Assembly (NCBI GenBank): GCA_000806015.1
Contig: JWKY01000002.1
Location: 1 to 42,188 of the forward strand
DNA length: 42,188 nt
Direction of reading: 5' to 3'
DNA from: an archaeon GW2011_AR19
Lineage (GTDB): Archaea; Nanobdellota; Nanobdellia; Pacearchaeales; GW2011-AR1
In this document: piece by piece, positions 9,228 through 18,180 of the stretch
How positions within the stretch are numbered: position 1 is the first letter of the stretch
Layout of the letters: the number at the start of each line of letters is the position of its first letter
Notes under the pieces: generated by a model
The model's database searches: none
What the model was told of the DNA's origin: nothing
What the model saw: only the letters and a program-made list of their open reading frames with translations
Position numbers and translations under genes: made by a program

Positions 9228-9854
9228 TTACTGATATTCTCTCGCAGAGTCTATTTCTCTCTCACTTGAATGCAATTTAGAAGTCGGAGATTTATATCTT
9301 AACCCTCTTGATTTTTTTCCGGCGCTTGTCAATCCTCTCATTGCTCTTTTTTTATTTTCGGAACGGCAAATCCAATTTATTGTTTTGTCACTTTGAATTT
9401 CAGGAATCAAAGGGTCAACACAGATTACTTCGTAAAAATAATGCATTCCATCTTTTCCAATTTGATAAGAATTTAAAACAACAAGATTTTTGTATTTTTT
9501 TTCTACTCTTTGTTCGGCAATCCATTTGTAGTTCATTACTAAATTCTTTCTTGTATGCATTCTTTTTGACCTTCTTCCTTTGTTGGGTCTTGGACGCCTG
9601 TGACCTCCTCTTTTGACTCTTGCCCGAATTATTACAAATCCTTTTTTATCTTTGTAACCAAGAGTTCTTGCTTTGTCTAATCTTAAAGGTTTGTCAACTT
9701 TTGTGAACGCGTCTGACTCTCGCCATTTAATCATTCGTTCTCTAAGAGTTTTTATGTCTGGTTTTTTCCAAGCTTGTTTGATGTAGTGATACATTCCATG
9801 ATAAGACGCCTGTGGTTTCTTGATATTTAATTTTCCTTCGATTACTTGATTCAT
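9228..9854 (-). CDS. rpl15e: 50S ribosomal protein L15e
   Basis: YHYIKQAWKKPD...RMIKWRESDAFTKVDKPLRLDKARTLGYKDKKGFVIIRARVKRGGHRRPRPNKGRRSKRM; start chosen at MNQVIEG. Confidence 0.93.
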   Translation of the reverse strand: MNQVIEGKLNIKKPQASYHGMYHYIKQAWKKPDIKTLRERMIKWRESDAFTKVDKPLRLDKARTLGYKDKKGFVIIRARVKRGGHRRPRPNKGRRSKRMHTRKNLVMNYKWIAEQRVEKKYKNLVVLNSYQIGKDGMHYFYEVICVDPLIPEIQSDKTINWICRSENKKRAMRGLTSAGKKSRGLRYKSPTSKLHSSEREIDSAREYQ

Positions 9855-9938
9855 AAGGATTCGATGAAAAATTAGTTTAAAAGTGTTTTGGAAAGAATTC
9901 ACAACTTTTATAAGTTCTATAAATTTGGTTTTTCTAAT

Positions 9939-10056
9939 GAGGCTGTAGCTCAGCTTGGTAGAGCACGGCTCTGATAAGTGCGAATGAAATTAGCTCATTC
10001 AAAATAAGTACGATTCAGAAAGGCCGGGGTCCACAGTTCAAATCTGTGCAGCCTCA
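9939..10056 (+). tRNA. tRNA-Ile (GAT) with a 44-nt intron after position 37
   Basis: Acceptor GAGGCTG/CAGCCTC, D stem GCTC/GAGC, anticodon stem CGGCT/GGCCG, loop CTGATA^A, T arm CACAG-TTCAAAT-CTGTG, discriminator A. Intron has GAATGA/TCATTC hairpin; CTGA/TCAG pairs across the splice sites. Confidence 0.9.
9977..10020 (+). other. tRNA-Ile intron (relaxed BHB context)
   Basis: Removing these 44 nt restores a 7-nt anticodon loop CTGATAA closed by CGGCT/GGCCG. Confidence 0.8.
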
Positions 10057-10370
10057 TTTATTTTTATTTAGATTGAAAATCTAACTGTGGACTTGTCCAC
10101 ATTCAAATCCGAGCGACTTTGATTTCATTCAATCACGAAGGCATTTGTAGAAAATAGAAATCGGGGTCGGGAGTAGTGCAGCCTCATTTTAGATTTTCTA
10201 GATTTGAACTGCTTGCAGTTTCATTTTATAAATTTCCTATTTAGAAAATGAGTGAGACTACTTGTTGTTTCGCCAAATCCGAGCAACTTTGCGAGAGAAA
10301 CTTAAAACAAATTAATTGCGAGCGGGGTTGGGAATAGTGCAGTCTCATTTATTTTTATTTAGATTTGAAC
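10046..10370. repeat. Cluster of tRNA-Ile 3'-end-like repeats
   Basis: GTGCAG[C/T]CTCATTTATTTTTATTTAGATT at 10046 and 10337; related GTGCAGCCTCATTTT at 10176; T-arm-like fragments in both orientations between them. Confidence 0.75.
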
Positions 10371-10428
10371 TTTAATTTCATTTTTAATCTTACGATAAAT
10401 ATTTAATATTGAATAATCTCTAATTTTT

Positions 10429-11514
10429 ATGGGAGAGGTGCAAAAAAATATCGTTGAAAAGATTTCTTCAAAAGATTTTTCAAAAGAGGTTGTTTCTGAA
10501 CAGGAATTTTTTAATGTTTTAAAATTTGTTTCTCCCGGAACCCATTTTAGAAGTGCTTTAGAAGGCGCTTTGCAGTCAAAAAGAGGAGCATTAATTGTTG
10601 TAGAAAATGAAAATACTGCTGAAATTATTGATGGAGGATTCAGAATTGGCGCAAGATTCACGCCGCAAAGAGTGGTTGAGCTGACTAAAATGGACGGGGC
10701 AATTGTTTTAAGCAAAGATTTAAAAAAAATTAATTATGCAAACGTGCTTTTAATGCCCGACAGTAAATTCAAAACTATTGAAACTGGAACAAGACACAAA
10801 GCCGCGGAAAGAACAGCAAAACAGGCAAAAACTTTAGTAATAGCCATCTCTGAAAAAAAAGAACAAATTACCTTGTATTATAAAAATATAAGATACCCAT
10901 TGATAAACACCGGGGACCTTCTTAGAAAAGCAAATGAACACATTCAGCTTTTAGAAAAGCAAAGAAAACTTTTTGATGATTTTGTTGAAAAACTTAATCG
11001 CTCTGAAATAAAAAATTATTTTGATTTAAAACTTGCCATTAATGTCGCGCAAAAAGGAAAATTAATTCAAAAGGTTGTTAAAGAACTTGAAAAATATTCT
11101 ATTGAACTCGGTGGAGAATCCACTTTAATTAAAATAAGTCTTAAAGAAATCTGGATGGGGGTTGAAAAAGAAACAGACCTTGTAATTAAAGATTATTCAA
11201 AAGTTGGCGTGAAAAGATCAGTAGAATTCTTGGATGAACTTAATTATCATGAACTTTTATCTGAAGAAACAATTGCGAGGGCATTGGGATATGAAAGCCC
11301 TAATTTTTCAACAGGCTCAATTAAAGGGTGGAGAATGCTGTCAAAAACTTTATTGTCTGAAGATGATATTGAAAAAATAATAAATTATTTAGGCGACGGA
11401 GATTTGAAAACAATTTTGGAAAGCGATGAAACTTTTTTCATAGGATTTTTCTTGGAAATAGGACCTGCAAGAAATTTAAAAGAACAAATAGATAAGTTGA
11501 AGGCGAGAATTTGA
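10429..11514 (+). CDS. disA: Diadenylate cyclase, DisA-type (DAC domain, linker, C-terminal HhH-like region)
   Basis: 361 aa; DGGFRIGARFTP, KMDGAIVLSKDLKKINYANVLLMPD (DGA motif), ETGTRHKAAERTAKQ (RHR-type motif), C-terminal ARALGYESPN...GWRMLSKTLLSEDDIEKIINYLGD. Confidence 0.88.
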   Translation: MGEVQKNIVEKISSKDFSKEVVSEQEFFNVLKFVSPGTHFRSALEGALQSKRGALIVVENENTAEIIDGGFRIGARFTPQRVVELTKMDGAIVLSKDLKKINYANVLLMPDSKFKTIETGTRHKAAERTAKQAKTLVIAISEKKEQITLYYKNIRYPLINTGDLLRKANEHIQLLEKQRKLFDDFVEKLNRSEIKNYFDLKLAINVAQKGKLIQKVVKELEKYSIELGGESTLIKISLKEIWMGVEKETDLVIKDYSKVGVKRSVEFLDELNYHELLSEETIARALGYESPNFSTGSIKGWRMLSKTLLSEDDIEKIINYLGDGDLKTILESDETFFIGFFLEIGPARNLKEQIDKLKARI

Positions 11515-11625
11515 ACGAGACTAAATAATTAAAAGATTCGTTAAAACAAATTACGAGTGCAAGTTCGAGTAGAGATTTTAAAAGCGAGCAAGTTTTTTAA
11601 ACATTAATTTTTCCCAACCCAAAAA

Positions 11626-12249
11626 TTAATTTCCCCTCAACTCAAGAAATAATTTCCCTTCTGACAAAGTTTGATTTGTAATAGGCATATTTATTGGAAT
11701 TGTTTTAGAATATATTGTAGATTCTCCTATAGCTTTTATCTCAATGCCATTTTCCAGATTGTTTATCAAAACATCATTTAATGATTTTACTTCCGGCATT
11801 TCTATTTCATAAATAATTTTATCCCCCATTCTTTTCAGGATTGTTTTCGGCTCTTTTTTAGGCAATTCTAAAATTTTTTTTAATTGCTCTTTTCCAAATT
11901 CTCTTTTTGGAATTTTTCTAATCGTCTCTCTTGGTTTTTTTTGCTGACCAATTTGAATTTCTTTCCCATTAATCATCAATCTAACATTTGACCCAGGAGT
12001 CTTTTCAACATTCTTCATTTCTTTTTCCAGCATTTTGAAAGCATTTCCAAGCATGTTATTTAACATCCTCCCGCCAAAACCTGTAAAAAATGGGTTTGCA
12101 AAAGATTCCTCGCCGAGAACATCCTCTCTTCCCAGCATTCCCCAGTCTTCCTCTTTATAATTTTCTATTTCTCTTCCGCAACTTGGACAAAACCTATATT
12201 TACTGCTTACCTTCTCCCTGCAATTCCTGCAATATCTTTTATTGAACAT
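11626..12249 (-). CDS. Zinc-ribbon protein with Hsp20/CS-like C-terminal domain
   Basis: 207 aa; YCRNCREKVSSKYRFCPSCGREI N-terminus; C-terminal KIIYEIEMPEVKSLNDVLINNLENGIEIKA beta-sandwich-like pattern. Confidence 0.65.
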   Translation of the reverse strand: MFNKRYCRNCREKVSSKYRFCPSCGREIENYKEEDWGMLGREDVLGEESFANPFFTGFGGRMLNNMLGNAFKMLEKEMKNVEKTPGSNVRLMINGKEIQIGQQKKPRETIRKIPKREFGKEQLKKILELPKKEPKTILKRMGDKIIYEIEMPEVKSLNDVLINNLENGIEIKAIGESTIYSKTIPINMPITNQTLSEGKLFLELRGN

Positions 12250-12349
12250 CTCTTTTTTAAGAGAAGCATATTTAAAAGTTCTTCGGTAAAAATAGTTTAA
12301 TACATTTTTTCACAATAATGCTTATAAATTTAGACTTTTATTTTATTTA

Positions 12350-13312
12350 ATGACAAAAAAAACATTTTTCAGAGAAAATACAATTGGAGAAATTAAAACA
12401 AAAAATAAAGTAAATATAAATTCTCTTTATGAAATATCAAATTTAAAACAAAATGAGTACACAATAATTCCTTCATTTATTCCCAAAAATTATGAAAACT
12501 CCAGAAAATTTATGAAGCACGGACCAGAAGTTAAGCCAAGGAGATATTATTCTTTAGAGCAGGCGCTTGAAATTAGAAAAACTCCTGTTCAACTAAGAGA
12601 AGAAGCTTTTAATCAGATTAAAAATTATGAATTTTGCGGATATACCTTTATGCCGTTGGGAAAAGACAAAAGAAAAAGAAAAATTTCTTTGATTGAATGT
12701 TTGGAAGGCGCAAGACTTTTCGCTTATTCTCATCAAACAAATGCTAAGATTTTTGTTAAGCCCTATGATAAACCAGAGAGAGTTGATAAAGAAGGCGCAG
12801 AAGTTATAGTTGAAGTTCCGTCAAGAACAAAAAAAGAAAGAAAAAATAAATTTAAACTGACTTCTGTTACTATTAAAGATTCTCAAGAAAAATACGCAAT
12901 TTCTCTTAATTTTGGTTCAGACCATTCCTGCCCCTCAAAAAGATTTAATATACGATATAAATATTTTAGTGATAAAGAAAGTTCAGGCATTGTTAATATC
13001 TGTGCCCATGACATTGCTGGGAATCTTCAGCTAATAGAACAGGAATTAAGTAAAAAGAAAAATATTGTTCCTTTGCAAATGTGCCAGTTTGCTATTCCAA
13101 CACAACAAACAGTTAATTATTATTTAAAATTAGAAAATAATCTTCTAATTTACGATGAAAATTTAAAAAATAAAAATAAATTAAGAAAACCAAACAGAGC
13201 AGAAAAAGAGATTGCCTTGTGGTCTCTGGTTAAATTTTTAGGTCATGATAAAACTTTTTATTCCAAAAAAAGCAGAGACGGAAATGTTGCGGATTATAAA
13301 TGGAAAAGTTAA
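12350..13312 (+). CDS. Hypothetical protein of unknown function
   Basis: 320 aa ORF with ATG; conserved-looking motifs GSDHSCPSKRFNIRYKYF and CAHDIAGNL; no family recognised. Confidence 0.7.
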   Translation: MTKKTFFRENTIGEIKTKNKVNINSLYEISNLKQNEYTIIPSFIPKNYENSRKFMKHGPEVKPRRYYSLEQALEIRKTPVQLREEAFNQIKNYEFCGYTFMPLGKDKRKRKISLIECLEGARLFAYSHQTNAKIFVKPYDKPERVDKEGAEVIVEVPSRTKKERKNKFKLTSVTIKDSQEKYAISLNFGSDHSCPSKRFNIRYKYFSDKESSGIVNICAHDIAGNLQLIEQELSKKKNIVPLQMCQFAIPTQQTVNYYLKLENNLLIYDENLKNKNKLRKPNRAEKEIALWSLVKFLGHDKTFYSKKSRDGNVADYKWKS

Positions 13313-13342
13313 GTTTTTATATTTGATTTTTTTTAATTATTC

Positions 13343-14788
13343 ATGACAATCAAAAAGAAATTTTATGTTACAACTGCAATAGATTATGTAAATGCAGAGC
13401 CGCATATAGGACATGCTTATCAGAAAATAATTGCGGATGTTCTTTTTAGAGGGCATAACCTTAATGGAAACAAATCTTGGTTTTTGATTGGAACAGATGA
13501 GCATGGAAAAAAGGTTTTAGATTCTGCTAAACTCTCCGGGAAATCTCCAAAAATCTTTGTTGACGAAATGTCTAAAAAATTCAAAGAAGCCTGGACATCT
13601 TTGAATATTCATCCTTCAAGATTTATCAGAACAACAGACGAAGACCATAAAAAATTAGTTCAGGAAGCAATTAATAAATGTAAAAAATCGGGGGACATTT
13701 ATTTGGGCGAGTATAAAGGTCTCTATTGTGTTGGCTGTGAAAAATATTATACTGAAAAAGATTTAGTTAATGGAAAGTGTCAATTTCATCCAGAAAAAAA
13801 ATTAGAATTAATTAAAGAAAAAAGTTATTTTTTTAAATTGAGTAAATACCAAAAATTCCTATTGGATTTATATAAAAAACACCCTGAATTTATTTTACCA
13901 GTTGAAAGAAGAAATGAAATAATTAATCGTGTCAAGGAAGGATTAAAAGATTTATCTATTTCCAGAACAAGTTTTAAATGGGGGGTCCCTTTTCCGGGGG
14001 ATAAAGAGCATGTCGTTTATGTTTGGTTTGATGCATTATTTAATTATTATTCCGGCGCTGGAAAGAAAAAAGAATTTTGGCCCGCAGATATTCATTTGTT
14101 GGGAAAAGATAATTCTTGGTTTCATTGTGTTTATTGGCCTGCATTTTTAAAATCAGCCGGATTAAAACTTCCTAAAACTGTTTTTGTTCATGGATTTTTA
14201 ACATTTAACGGTCAGAAAATTTCAAAATCTTTAGAAAATGTTGTTTCTCCAAAAGTTTTAGCTGAAAAATACGGGGCAGACAGCGTTAGATATTTTTCAT
14301 GCAGACAGTTTCCATTTGCTGAAGGTGAAGACGGAGATTTTTCAGAACAAGCTTTAATTGACAGGCATAATAATGAACTTGCAAACAAACTCGGAAACCT
14401 TATTTCAAGAATTTCCAGTTTAATTGAAAAATACGGGATGAAAAAATGCGAAAATAAATTAATTAAAAAATTAAATATTAAGCAAATTGAAAAACTTTTT
14501 AAAAATTATGAATTAGATAAAGTTTTGAATGAAATTTTTTCTTTTATTGATGTTTGCAATGAATATGTCCAGAATAAAAAACCCTGGGAAACAAAAGATA
14601 AAAAAGTTTTATATGAAGTTGCCGATTCAATAAAAACAATTGCAATTTTATTGTGGCCTTTTATTCCAGAGACTTCAGAAAAAATTGCAAAACAGTTTGG
14701 ATTTAAAATTGATTTTAATGAAATTAAAAAGCCTTTGAACGATAAAAATAAAATAATTAAGGGAGAAGTTTTATTTAGGAAAATATAA
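13343..14788 (+). CDS. metG: Methionyl-tRNA synthetase catalytic subunit
   Basis: 481 aa; TTAIDYVNAEPHIGHAYQKIIADV, GTDEHGKK, CVGCEKYY, GKISKS-like FNGQKISKSLENVV. Confidence 0.95.
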   Translation: MTIKKKFYVTTAIDYVNAEPHIGHAYQKIIADVLFRGHNLNGNKSWFLIGTDEHGKKVLDSAKLSGKSPKIFVDEMSKKFKEAWTSLNIHPSRFIRTTDEDHKKLVQEAINKCKKSGDIYLGEYKGLYCVGCEKYYTEKDLVNGKCQFHPEKKLELIKEKSYFFKLSKYQKFLLDLYKKHPEFILPVERRNEIINRVKEGLKDLSISRTSFKWGVPFPGDKEHVVYVWFDALFNYYSGAGKKKEFWPADIHLLGKDNSWFHCVYWPAFLKSAGLKLPKTVFVHGFLTFNGQKISKSLENVVSPKVLAEKYGADSVRYFSCRQFPFAEGEDGDFSEQALIDRHNNELANKLGNLISRISSLIEKYGMKKCENKLIKKLNIKQIEKLFKNYELDKVLNEIFSFIDVCNEYVQNKKPWETKDKKVLYEVADSIKTIAILLWPFIPETSEKIAKQFGFKIDFNEIKKPLNDKNKIIKGEVLFRKI

Positions 14789-14789
14789 A

Positions 14790-15134
14790 ATGACAGAAGG
14801 AATAGTTGAATTTTCAGACTGGGAAAAACTTAATTTGCGAGTTGCAGAAATAAAAAAAGTTGAAGAAATTAAAGGAGCAGATAAATTGTATAAATTAACC
14901 CTTGATGTTGGACCTGAAATAGGTGAAAGAACAATCTGCGCAGGAATTAAATCTTATTATTCTAAAGATGAATTAAAAAGCAAAAAAATAATTTATTTTT
15001 CAAATTTAAAGCCAAGAATTCTCAAAGGAATTGAAAGTCAGGGAATGCTTTTAGCAGCATCAACAGGGGGACATGAAAAAGTTGTTTTGATTTCTCCTGA
15101 AAAAGATATTGAAAATGGAAGCAGGATTGGTTAG
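14790..15134 (+). CDS. Methionyl-tRNA synthetase beta subunit / tRNA-binding OB-fold protein
   Basis: 114 aa; WEKLNLRVAEIKKVEEIKGADKLYKLTLDVG...RTICAGIKSYY...SQGMLLAAS. Starts 1 nt after the metG stop. Confidence 0.9.
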   Translation: MTEGIVEFSDWEKLNLRVAEIKKVEEIKGADKLYKLTLDVGPEIGERTICAGIKSYYSKDELKSKKIIYFSNLKPRILKGIESQGMLLAASTGGHEKVVLISPEKDIENGSRIG

Positions 15135-15192
15135 AAATGTCGCTGTTTATAATATAAATATTTATATATTATTTATTTTATTAGGCGATATT

Positions 15193-16269
15193 ATGAATGT
15201 AAATAAAAAACATTATCGCACTATATGGGTTAAGGAAAGTGATGAAAGAATAATCCAAATTATTGATCAAAGAAGTTTGCCGCATAAATTTATTATTGAA
15301 GATTTAAAATCTGTTGATGATTTTGTCAGAGCGATAAAAGATATGCATGTCAGAGGAGCGCCTTTAATTGGAGCATCTGCAGGATTCGGAATGTATATCG
15401 CTGTATTAAATAATAATAATTTAAATGAAACCAGTAAAAAATTAAAGGCAACAAGACCGACGGCAGTTAATTTAGCATGGGCAGTTGACAGACAATTAAA
15501 AGCAATTGAAAATACTGAAGACAAAGTTAAAATTGCTTTAGAAACTGCAAAAAATATTGCTGATGAAGACGCTGATTTTTGCAAAAAAATAGGAGAGCAT
15601 GGAACAAAAATTATAGAAAAAATTTCTAAAAAGAAAAATGGGGGGCTCGTGAACATATTAACTCACTGCAATGCGGGGTGGTTAGCATGTGTTGATTATG
15701 GAACTGCAACAGCTCCAATTTATTCTGCGCATGATAAAGGCATTAAAGTCCATGTATGGGTTGATGAAACCAGGCCTAGAAATCAAGGAGCTAGTTTAAC
15801 TGCATGGGAATTATTACAGCATGGTGTTCCTCACACAGTTATTTCTGATAATACAGGAGGACATTTAATGCAGCATGGCCTCGTTGATATATGCATTGTC
15901 GGAACAGATAGGACAACTTATACCGGAGATGTCGCCAACAAAATCGGAACATATTTGAAAGCATTAGCTGCAAAAGATAATAATATTCCTTTTTATGTTG
16001 CTTTACCCTCGTCTTCTTTTGACTGGAAAATAAAAAATGGAATTAAAGAAATCCAAATTGAGCAAAGAGGAGATGAAGAAGTGAAATATGCGCAGGGATT
16101 AATCAATGGTCAGATTAAAAAAGTTTTGTTAACTCCTAAAGATTCACCTGCTGCAAACTTTGCTTTTGATGTTACGCCAAGAAAATTAATCGCTGGGCTG
16201 ATAACTGAAAGAGGAATATGCGAGGCAAGTGAAAAAAGTATTTTAAATTTATATCCAGAGCATAGATAA
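15193..16269 (+). CDS. mtnA: S-methyl-5-thioribose-1-phosphate isomerase family (MtnA / eIF2B-like)
   Basis: From MNVNKKHYRTIWVKE; MHVRGAPLIGASAGFGMYIA, TRPTAVNLAWAVDR, LTHCNAGWLACVDYGTA, ETRPRNQGASLTAWEL, GTDRTTYTGDVANKIGTY. Confidence 0.92.
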   Translation: MNVNKKHYRTIWVKESDERIIQIIDQRSLPHKFIIEDLKSVDDFVRAIKDMHVRGAPLIGASAGFGMYIAVLNNNNLNETSKKLKATRPTAVNLAWAVDRQLKAIENTEDKVKIALETAKNIADEDADFCKKIGEHGTKIIEKISKKKNGGLVNILTHCNAGWLACVDYGTATAPIYSAHDKGIKVHVWVDETRPRNQGASLTAWELLQHGVPHTVISDNTGGHLMQHGLVDICIVGTDRTTYTGDVANKIGTYLKALAAKDNNIPFYVALPSSSFDWKIKNGIKEIQIEQRGDEEVKYAQGLINGQIKKVLLTPKDSPAANFAFDVTPRKLIAGLITERGICEASEKSILNLYPEHR

Positions 16270-16270
16270 A

Positions 16271-16858
16271 ATGGATGAGGGCTATATTAAATTTAATTGT
16301 AAATGGATAAAAGATAAACCTATTTTAACCGCGAATAAATTATTTGAAATCAACAAATGGAGAGATAAATTATATTCAATTGGATTGATTGGCGCTTATG
16401 ATAATGAAATAGGTTTTGGCAATATCAGCATAAGATTTGAAAAAAATTCTTTTATAATCACTGGTTCTGCCACTGGCAAGTATCCTGCGCTAAATGAAAA
16501 TCATTATGTTTTGGTAAATAAATACAATTTTGATAAAAATAATTTAACTTGTAAAGGGCCAATTAAGGCATCTTCTGAATCTTTGTCCCACGCAATGATT
16601 TATGAATGTTCATCCGATACAAACGCAATTATTCATATTCATAATATTGATATGTGGAAAAATCTTATTGACAAACTGCCAACCACAAATAAAAAAATTT
16701 CATATGGAACTCCTGCAATCGCAAAAGAAATTAAAAGATTATTTCTTGAATCTAAGGTTAATGATGAAAAAATAATTGTAATGGGCGGACATAAAGAAGG
16801 AATTATTAGTTTTGGGAAAACTTTAGATGAAGCGGGAAATATTCTTTTAAATAAATAG
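16271..16858 (+). CDS. Class II aldolase/adducin family protein
   Basis: 195 aa; GFGNISIRF, FIITGSATGKYPAL, SLSHAMIYECSSDTNAIIHIHNIDMW (HxH), IIVMGGHKEGIISFGKTLDEA. Confidence 0.85.
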   Translation: MDEGYIKFNCKWIKDKPILTANKLFEINKWRDKLYSIGLIGAYDNEIGFGNISIRFEKNSFIITGSATGKYPALNENHYVLVNKYNFDKNNLTCKGPIKASSESLSHAMIYECSSDTNAIIHIHNIDMWKNLIDKLPTTNKKISYGTPAIAKEIKRLFLESKVNDEKIIVMGGHKEGIISFGKTLDEAGNILLNK

Positions 16859-16873
16859 TGGGAGCGCAATATT

Positions 16874-16886
16874 CAGCCGAAGGCTG
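16874..16886. other. Short perfect hairpin CAGCC-GAA-GGCTG downstream of the aldolase gene
   Basis: 5-bp GC-rich stem with 3-nt loop, immediately 3' of the 16858 stop and before the convergent gene; role not established. Confidence 0.4.
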
Positions 16887-16930
16887 ACGGGCAAAGAGGT
16901 TTCGGGTGGGCAACAACTAATCAGAAGTGG

Positions 16931-17995
16931 TCAACCCTCCATCCTTATTTCCTCTTCCACATTTTCAATTGTATTGTTAATAATTTCAGCTGTTGTTGTA
17001 GGAAGGGTAATTATTCCAACTCTTGCTTCAGTTTCGGGGCAGCCAAGGTTTATGTCATCCGAGTCCGGGCAGCTGTTTGTGTGCGACCTTGGAGCATCCC
17101 TTCTGTAAACATAATTCTTATAAACCCAGTCGTTCGGCGGGCCGTTGGGGGAGCTTATATAATTGTTTATTATTTTTCCGCCGCTGCCCCATGCATTGAT
17201 GCCTATAGCATTGTCAATAATTGTATTATTTTCAACCAAGGGAAAAGAATTTTCATTCAGCATTAAGCCATTAGCAGAATACTTAATTACATTATTCCTA
17301 ATAACCGGCATTCCTCCACCAGACTGCGTGTCAACGCCCTCGTGCCCGCAGTCATAAATCTCATTGTTTATGACGGTGGCGGAAGAACCGCCCAGAGTAA
17401 CGCACCCCCATAGGACGTGTCGTATTATGCTGTTGGAGATTGTCACGTTACTGCACTCTCCGCATACTGTTGAGTCCAAGCCGCAATTCCCCCCGTACTC
17501 TACGACGGTATTATCTAGGATGCTGCCCTCATTCAAAGAGATACATGCCCAATCTGCAAATGTTTTTTCAGGAGCATCAGAAGTGAACAAAATTTTCTGG
17601 TTTGGAAGTCCTTTGGCTATGATTCTGGCATTGATATTAATGTGCGTTTTGTCATATTCCTCAGTGTCAATAGGGTCTTCGCGTTCAGCTGCAGAGCCTG
17701 CCATCCCACGATTCTGGTCATCCCTGCCTGCAGCAAGGTAGATATTTGTGCCGGGCAATACTGTGATTGTTGCTTCGGGAACAGTCCATGTATCTCCCGT
17801 AACATGGATATTTCCGCTCCATATCTGGCTCTCCCTTATTTCGCCGGAGATATTTTGATCATGAATTTTAATCGGACCAACTAGTTCTGTAATATTGGTT
17901 TTGTTGTAGATTGCTGGCTTTTCAATAATAATAAAAACAATTATAAAAATCAAACCAATCAAGATCAAAGAAATTACAAATAATAATTTTCTCAT
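16931..17995 (-). CDS. Secreted right-handed parallel beta-helix protein
   Basis: 354 aa; N-terminal TM; repeated NNEIYDCGHEGV / RNNVIKYSANGLML / ENNTIIDNAIGIN / INNYIS coils. Confidence 0.85.
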   Translation of the reverse strand: MRKLLFVISLILIGLIFIIVFIIIEKPAIYNKTNITELVGPIKIHDQNISGEIRESQIWSGNIHVTGDTWTVPEATITVLPGTNIYLAAGRDDQNRGMAGSAAEREDPIDTEEYDKTHININARIIAKGLPNQKILFTSDAPEKTFADWACISLNEGSILDNTVVEYGGNCGLDSTVCGECSNVTISNSIIRHVLWGCVTLGGSSATVINNEIYDCGHEGVDTQSGGGMPVIRNNVIKYSANGLMLNENSFPLVENNTIIDNAIGINAWGSGGKIINNYISSPNGPPNDWVYKNYVYRRDAPRSHTNSCPDSDDINLGCPETEARVGIITLPTTTAEIINNTIENVEEEIRMEG

Positions 17996-18140
17996 AATAA
18001 ATCATTAAGTTAGGTTGTTTAATAATTTTTCCAAAGACGAACTCCAAATTACAGATAACATCGGCATTAAAATAAATTCTTTGTTAAAATTAAAAATATA
18101 ACTTCCAAGACATTTAAATCTAAAACAAAAACATTTAAAA

Positions 18141-18174
18141 ATATACAATTGTATATTTAATTATACAATTATAT
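18141..18174. promoter_or_regulatory. Candidate operator upstream of the MNT-HEPN module
   Basis: Perfect 16-bp palindrome ATATACAATTGTATAT followed by a second imperfect copy ATTATACAATTATAT, ending 7 bp before the start codon. Confidence 0.5.
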
Positions 18175-18180
18175 AAAAAA

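Noticed and set aside
10176-10370. Additional tRNA genes downstream of tRNA-Ile
   Set aside because: Only 3'-end/T-arm fragments; no complete cloverleaf.
17364-17741. 125-aa plus-strand ORF and neighbouring ORFs (17081-17357, 17642-17884)
   Set aside because: Antisense to the well-supported beta-helix gene; no recognisable protein features.
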